NCBI GenBank assembly: GCA_014239155.1
Contig: JAAZZQ010000003.1
Span: 1 to 64,000, forward strand
Source of the DNA: Lachnospiraceae bacterium
GTDB lineage: Bacteria > Bacillota > Clostridia > Lachnospirales > Lachnospiraceae
Reading direction: 5' to 3'
DNA length: 64,000 bases
Position numbers and translations under genes: made by a program. Shown piece by piece: positions 60,098 to 64,000 of this stretch (position 1 is its first letter; every line of letters starts with the position of its first letter). A model generated the notes under the pieces. That model was not told the origin of the DNA. It was given only the letters and a program-made list of their open reading frames with translations, and did no database searches.

Positions 60098-62026
60098 TTA
60101 TATATCAAGTTCTGCCTCTGTCGCATGTTCATAGATAAAAGTTCTTCTAGGGAGTACATCGGTTCCCATTAACAATTCTGTAATCTCTGATGCCATGCGC
60201 GCATCTTCAATTTCAATCTGTTTTAGCATTCTTGTTTCTGGGTTTAAGGTTGTCTCCCAAAGCTGCTCGGCATCCATCTCACCAAGTCCTTTATATCGCT
60301 GCAAAGTAAAAGGTCCCTTGTGCTTTTTGCGATATTTTTCAAGCGCCTTGTCATCATACAAATACTCTTCTTTTCCCTTTGCAGGCATGGCTTTATATAG
60401 AGGAGGCATCGCAATATAAATATGCCCCTCATAGATAAGCTCTGGCATAAAACGATAAAAAAGCGTGAGCAGCAGATTGCTAATATGTGCTCCGTCCACA
60501 TCTGCATCCGCCATAATTACAATTTTATCATACCGAAGTTTAGAGATGTCAAAATCATTGCCATATCCTTCCGAAAATCCGCAGCCAAAAGCATTGATCA
60601 TAGTCTTAATCTCAGCATTTGCAAGAACTTTATCAATGCTTGCCTTCTCCACATTTAATATTTTTCCTCTGATTGGCAATATTGCCTGATAATTTCTATT
60701 GCGCGCAGTTTTTGCACTGCCGCCTGCAGAGTCCCCTTCCACAATAAAAATCTCACATTTGCTATAATCTTTTGATTCGCAGTTTGCCAGTTTTCCATTG
60801 GAATCAAAGGAAAATTTCTGTTTTGAGAGCATATTTGTCTTTGCCTTTTCCTCTGTCTTGCGAATTTTCGCTGCTTTTTCTGCGCAGGAGATTACATTTT
60901 TTAACACTTCAACATTTCTGTCAAAATAACGTGGAAGCTCATCACCTGTAACTTTGCTGACTGACTTTGCCGCATCCTGATTGTCGAGTTTTGTTTTGGT
61001 CTGCCCTTCAAATCTAGGTGCAGGGTGTTTGATAGACACAACTGCAGTCATGCCGTTACGCACATCAGCGCCTGTAAAGTTTACATCTTTTTCCTTTAGG
61101 ATATTCAACTCGCGCGCGTAATTATTAATAATTGTGGTAAACATCGTTTTAAAGCCTGTCAAATGTGTTCCACCCTCTGCATTGTAGATATTATTGCAAA
61201 AACCAAGCACATTTTCGTGAAATTCATTTACATACTGGAACGCACATTCCACAGTAATCTCTTCACTCACTCCCGTAAAATAAATAATATCATGTAATGC
61301 CTCTTTATTCTTGTTCAAATCTTTCACATATCCAATGATCCCCTCCGGTTCAGAATACGTGATTCTCTCTGGCTCTTCCCCGCGCAGATCAGAAAAAATA
61401 ATAGTAAGTTTTGGATTTAGATATGCGGTCTCGTGAAGTCGGCTTTTCACATCTTCTGCCTTAAATCGCGTCTTATCAAAAATAGAAGGATCTGGAGTAA
61501 AATTAATTGTTGTTCCTGTCTCCCTTGTCTTTCCAATTACAGGAAGAAGCCCATCAATCAATTCCACAACAGGATTTCCATATTCATACCTATCCTGATG
61601 AATCTGACCGCCACTTTTTACAGTGACAGTAAGTTGTGTAGAAAGCGCATTTACTACAGAAGAACCTACGCCATGCAAACCACCACTGGTCTTATATGCA
61701 TTATTATCAAATTTGCCTCCTGCATGAAGCGTTGTAAAAACAACACGCTCTGCACTGACCCCTTTCTGATGCATTCCCACCGGAATCCCTCTACCATTAT
61801 CTGATATGGTGGCGGAACCATCTTTTTCAAGCGTAACTCGAATCTCACTGCACACACCTGCAAGATGTTCATCCACAGAGTTATCAACAATTTCATATAT
61901 TAAGTGATTCAGTCCTTTTGTAGACACACTTCCTATGTACATGCCAGGTCTTTTCCTAACAGCCTCAAGCCCCTCCAAAACCGTAATGCTAGAGGCATCA
62001 TAAACATTTTTATCCGCTTTTGCCAT
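60098..62026 (-). CDS. parE: DNA topoisomerase IV subunit B (type IIA)
   Basis: Product of 642 residues. GHKL ATPase domain: GLEAVRKRPGMYIGSVSTKG, EIVDNSVDEHLAGVC, DNGRGIPVG, and TSGGLHGVGSSVVNALS. The Toprim domain shows EIFIVEGDSAGGSAKTARNR NYQA and VIMADADVDGAHISNLLL. The C-terminal GLGEMDAEQLWETTLNPETR completes the family. First gene of the parE-parC-rsmD-coaD series. The ribosome site AAAGG is distant, about 12 bases. Its predicted leader of about 170 bases contains a family II element and a 15-bp hairpin. Confidence 0.88.
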   Translation of the reverse strand: MAKADKNVYDASSITVLEGLEAVRKRPGMYIGSVSTKGLNHLIYEIVDNSVDEHLAGVCSEIRVTLEKDGSATISDNGRGIPVGMHQKGVSAERVVFTTLHAGGKFDNNAYKTSGGLHGVGSSVVNALSTQLTVTVKSGGQIHQDRYEYGNPVVELIDGLLPVIGKTRETGTTINFTPDPSIFDKTRFKAEDVKSRLHETAYLNPKLTIIFSDLRGEEPERITYSEPEGIIGYVKDLNKNKEALHDIIYFTGVSEEITVECAFQYVNEFHENVLGFCNNIYNAEGGTHLTGFKTMFTTIINNYARELNILKEKDVNFTGADVRNGMTAVVSIKHPAPRFEGQTKTKLDNQDAAKSVSKVTGDELPRYFDRNVEVLKNVISCAEKAAKIRKTEEKAKTNMLSKQKFSFDSNGKLANCESKDYSKCEIFIVEGDSAGGSAKTARNRNYQAILPIRGKILNVEKASIDKVLANAEIKTMINAFGCGFSEGYGNDFDISKLRYDKIVIMADADVDGAHISNLLLTLFYRFMPELIYEGHIYIAMPPLYKAMPAKGKEEYLYDDKALEKYRKKHKGPFTLQRYKGLGEMDAEQLWETTLNPETRMLKQIEIEDARMASEITELLMGTDVLPRRTFIYEHATEAELDI

Positions 62027-62058
62027 CGCGCAACCATGCCTTTCTTTCCTATTTTATT

Positions 62059-62134
62059 AAGAATGCTATCAGCATTCTTGCTGCGGCGTGCAAGTCAGCT
62101 CTGCTGACAGGTTACGGATTCGCACGCCTGCAAT
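62059..62134. repeat. Family II multi-hairpin intergenic element, copy E
   Basis: Hairpin AAGAATGC / GCATTCTT (8 bp), then outer stem GGCGTGC / GCACGCC (7 bp) enclosing GTCAGctctgCTGAC. Related to copy D at 54844. It falls within the predicted 5' leader of parE. Next to it, at 62147-62180, is a 15-bp perfect hairpin (TTATCTCAGTTGGAG and its complement around TTTT). Confidence 0.7.
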
Positions 62135-62146
62135 CCTGCCGGAAGC

Positions 62147-62180
62147 TTATCTCAGTTGGAGTTTTCTCCAACTGAGATAA
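62147..62180. repeat. 15-bp perfect inverted repeat in the parE leader
   Basis: TTATCTCAGTTGGAG (62147-62161), loop TTTT, exact complement at 62166-62180. No T run follows in the parE direction, so it is unlikely to be a simple terminator. Confidence 0.65.
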
Positions 62181-62201
62181 ATCAAAAAATTCGACTTTTA
62201 G

Positions 62202-62261
62202 AGTATACCACATTTTTACAACATTGCAAATACTTTTCAAAAAAGTTCAAACATACGTTTT
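62202..62261 (-). promoter_or_regulatory. parE promoter with possible upstream SOS-like box
   Basis: On the minus strand TTGCAA (62224-62229) and TATACT (62202-62207) are 16 bases apart. CAAACATACGTTTT at 62248-62261 matches the Gram-positive LexA consensus except at positions 2 and 14, but lies upstream of the -35. Confidence 0.45.
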
Positions 62262-62312
62262 TGTGCTATTTGAATAAAAATTATTTTTCCTGCATTATTT
62301 TTAATACAACCA

Positions 62313-62393
62313 TTGCAAATGAAAAAAATTTGTATACAATAGTAATTAGAAACATAATCGAGCCCTCTAAACATCATGGTGTAAACGCTTTCA
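62313..62393 (+). promoter_or_regulatory. pta promoter and CcpA cre site
   Basis: TTGCAA (62313-62318) and TACAAT (62335-62340), 16 bases apart. TGTAAACGCTTTCA at 62380-62393 is a perfect match to the catabolite-responsive element consensus. It lies downstream of the predicted start of transcription. Confidence 0.65.
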
Positions 62394-62442
62394 TAAACAG
62401 GCTACAAAACAAAAATTTTAAGAAAAAGGAAGGATTAAAACT

Positions 62443-63426
62443 ATGTACGGATTTGGAACAATGATTGACCAACTGAAAAAGAACCCCAAAACAATTGTCT
62501 TCACAGAAGGTACAGACCCACGTATTCTCGAAGCTGCTTCCCGTCTCTTAGCAAGCAGTTTCCTTCATCCCATTCTTGTCGGCAACGAAGAAGATGTTTT
62601 GAGTGCTGCGGAGGAAGCTGGCTACAATATCCGTGGCGCACAGATTATAGACAGCAATCATTATGACCGCTTTGACGAGATGGTAGAGCGCTTTTGTGAG
62701 CTTCGCAAGAGTAAAGGTATAACACCGGAAGATGCAAGAAAAATTTTATCCCAGCCAAACTACTTTGGCACAATGTTAGTGGAAATGGGCGTTGCGGATT
62801 CGCTTCTTGGCGGCGCAACATACTCCACAGCAGATACTGTTCGCCCTGCCCTTCAGATTATTAAGACAAAACCTGGCAACAACATTGTATCCTCCTGCTT
62901 TATTCTTGTGCGTCCCGGTGCAACAGGCGAAAATGAAGTACTTGCCATGAGTGACTGTGCCATCAATATCAATCCGACAGAAGATGAACTGGTTGAAATC
63001 TGTGGTGAGACAATTGAGTGTGCTAAAATTTTTGGCGTGGACCCAAAAGTTGCATTTTTAAGTTACTCCACGCTTGGATCCGGCAAAGGACCTGATGTAG
63101 AAAAAATGAGAAATGCAGCCTTAAAAGCGAAAGTAAAATATCCAATGACTCCAATCGAGGGCGAACTACAGTTTGATGCCGCCGTTTCTCCGCGTGTAGC
63201 ACGTACAAAATGTCCAAAATCCGCAGTAGCTGGCCATGCAAATACCTTCATCTTCCCAGACCTTAGCTCTGGAAATATGGGCTACAAAATTGCACAGAGA
63301 ATGGGTAACTTTGAAGCATATGGACCGATTCTTCTTGGACTAAATGCACCCGTCAATGACCTCTCCCGCGGCTGTAACGCGATTGAGGTGTACTCAATGG
63401 CAATTATTACAGCAGCGTTGGTGTAA
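62443..63426 (+). CDS. pta: Phosphate acetyltransferase
   Basis: Product of 327 residues, single-domain Pta. It converts acetyl-CoA and phosphate to acetyl phosphate in the acetate/ATP-forming path of fermentation. It has TIVFTEGTDPRILEAASRLL near the start, GVADSLLGGATYSTADTVRP ALQII in the middle and PVNDLSRGCNAIEVYSMAII TAAL at the end, all family marks. AAGGAAGG precedes the ATG. ackA is not adjacent. A cre site upstream suggests control by carbon supply. Confidence 0.95.
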   Translation: MYGFGTMIDQLKKNPKTIVFTEGTDPRILEAASRLLASSFLHPILVGNEEDVLSAAEEAGYNIRGAQIIDSNHYDRFDEMVERFCELRKSKGITPEDARKILSQPNYFGTMLVEMGVADSLLGGATYSTADTVRPALQIIKTKPGNNIVSSCFILVRPGATGENEVLAMSDCAININPTEDELVEICGETIECAKIFGVDPKVAFLSYSTLGSGKGPDVEKMRNAALKAKVKYPMTPIEGELQFDAAVSPRVARTKCPKSAVAGHANTFIFPDLSSGNMGYKIAQRMGNFEAYGPILLGLNAPVNDLSRGCNAIEVYSMAIITAALV

Positions 63427-63441
63427 TCATTATCTCTATCA

Positions 63442-63530
63442 ATCGAGTAGGGAAGTCTTATCTTCCCTACTTGTCGCGCGATCTGCGCGCCACTTTAGTG
63501 GCATATTTCCTTTGGGTGCCCATGTGCATA
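63442..63530 (-). repeat. Family I multi-hairpin intergenic element, copy C
   Basis: Read on the minus strand: ATGCACATGGGCACCCAAAGG, then GCCACTAAAGTGGC, GATCGCGCG and the terminal hairpin AAGTAGGGAAG...CTTCCCTACTCGAT. The same order as copies A (2541) and B (56620). As in copy A, a terminator lies directly before ATGCACA. Confidence 0.78.
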
Positions 63531-63558
63531 AAAAGCAGACCGATGGTCTGCTTTTTTT
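63531..63558. terminator. Bidirectional terminator between pta and degV
   Basis: GCAGACC / GGTCTGC with loop GAT, preceded by AAAAA and followed by TTTTTTT, suitable for both converging genes. Confidence 0.85.
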
Positions 63559-63566
63559 GTGCAATT

Positions 63567-64000
63567 CTATCTCAATTTCTTACAGCATGTCACTGCCAAG
63601 GAACCTGGTCCAATATGGCAGGAAACGCTTAACGATAACGGATCTACTGCAATAATTGGATAATCCGGAAGGTGTGCCTGAACTTCTTCCTGAAACACCT
63701 TTGCCGCCTCTTCATTCTGTGTATGCGCAATTGCCAGATAAATCTGATTCTCACGAGAAAGACCGCCAAAACGCTTCTCAATATCATTCTTAATGGCATT
63801 TATCATAATTGTTTTTGCCTGATTTACTGTTCTAGCCTTTGCAAAGGCGTCTAATTTTTCCCCCTGTATCTGCAATACAGGTTTTAGACGCAGCAATGTT
63901 CCAAGCGCAGCGGCTGCTGGCGTAATGCGTCCTCCCTTTTTCAAATAGTACAAAGTATCAATCATAATATAGATGCTGGAATTAAACTTGTCCGCCTCCA
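63567..64000 (-). CDS. DegV family fatty-acid-binding protein (partial, C-terminal part)
   Basis: The reading frame is open beyond the window end; 144 residues are visible. KFNSSIYIMIDTLYYLKKGG RITPAAAALGTLLRLKPVLQ matches the DegV signature (D.L.YLKKGGRI....LG..L.IKP.L), and the end SCHIGPGSLAVTCC the final His-Gly-Pro-Gly block. DegV proteins bind long-chain fatty acids, and some serve FakB-type fatty-acid activation. The start codon lies outside the window. Confidence 0.92.
   Translation of the reverse strand, partial: EADKFNSSIYIMIDTLYYLKKGGRITPAAAALGTLLRLKPVLQIQGEKLDAFAKARTVNQAKTIMINAIKNDIEKRFGGLSRENQIYLAIAHTQNEEAAKVFQEEVQAHLPDYPIIAVDPLSLSVSCHIGPGSLAVTCCKKLR

Noticed and set aside
2541-63530. 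Scattered repeats as a CRISPR array
   Set aside because: Copies are tens of kilobases apart, palindromic and in both orientations, with no spacers and no cas genes.

Overview
The window is a chromosomal segment of a low-GC Gram-positive bacterium, most likely a clostridial anaerobe of the Lachnospiraceae type. This is inferred from the AT-rich sequence, strong GGAGG ribosome sites, the rng/rplU/prp/rpmA/obgE cluster with an L27 that carries a cleavable N-terminus, the HisZ-dependent short HisG, the GGGtGRT protein pair, a CD3324-family remnant and TTGACA/TATAAT-like promoters with TG extensions. No plasmid or prophage gene set is visible.

Layout. 1-320: the 3' end of a 23S rRNA gene, tRNA-Glu and the rrn terminator; no 5S gene follows. 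427-9050: sulfur amino-acid synthesis (O-acetylhomoserine sulfhydrylase), a membrane protein, a ClpP-like TepA peptidase, a P-loop kinase, a broken CD3324-family gene, TspO, prephenate dehydrogenase and an EF-G paralogue behind a structured leader. 9099-15411: a two-component system, a short accessory stretch with a small zinc-ribbon gene, an ABC permease/ATPase pair without a binding protein, and a large zinc-ribbon membrane protein. 15719-26453: a degenerate tyrosine recombinase, argH, asd, an unknown protein, a topoisomerase III with five C-terminal zinc repeats, a hexapeptide-repeat acyltransferase and the scaffold/GGGtGRT pair. 26576-29275 is the least orderly part: DUF4291, an IS982 transposase remnant, over 1 kb of AT-rich non-coding DNA with a 20-bp inverted repeat, and a frameshifted MotA/FliG-like gene.

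29270-33100: AI-2E family transporter, an intact tyrosine recombinase, and lexA with an SOS-like operator over its own promoter. 32750-42437 (minus strand): a housekeeping cluster that reads, in transcription order, radical SAM TIGR03960, TIGR03936, RNase G, a HEPN protein, a membrane protein, L21, Prp, L27, ObgE, YhbY, NadD, YqeK, RsfS. 42603-47924 (minus): hisZ-hisG-hisD-hisB and a GH25 lysozyme with choline-binding-like repeats. 48022-53748 (minus): RecU, two pseudouridine synthases, an SDR, a YgiQ radical SAM protein. 53892-64000: a YlbJ-like protein, then a minus-strand run of topoisomerase IV ParE/ParC, RsmD, CoaD, a coiled-coil protein and a cell-wall amidase; pta (with a cre box) diverges from parE, and the end of a degV gene closes the window.

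The most unusual structure is not in the genes. Three families of 75-150 bp, multi-hairpin intergenic elements are scattered through the window: family I at 2541, 56620 and 63442; family II at 54844 and 62059; family III at 37369 and 42471, with a divergent relative near 38554. Copies keep their stems through paired changes. One family III copy has terminal inverted repeats and an 11-bp flanking direct repeat, and its insertion has replaced the last codons of the neighbouring gene; the pre-insertion reading frame can be reconstructed.
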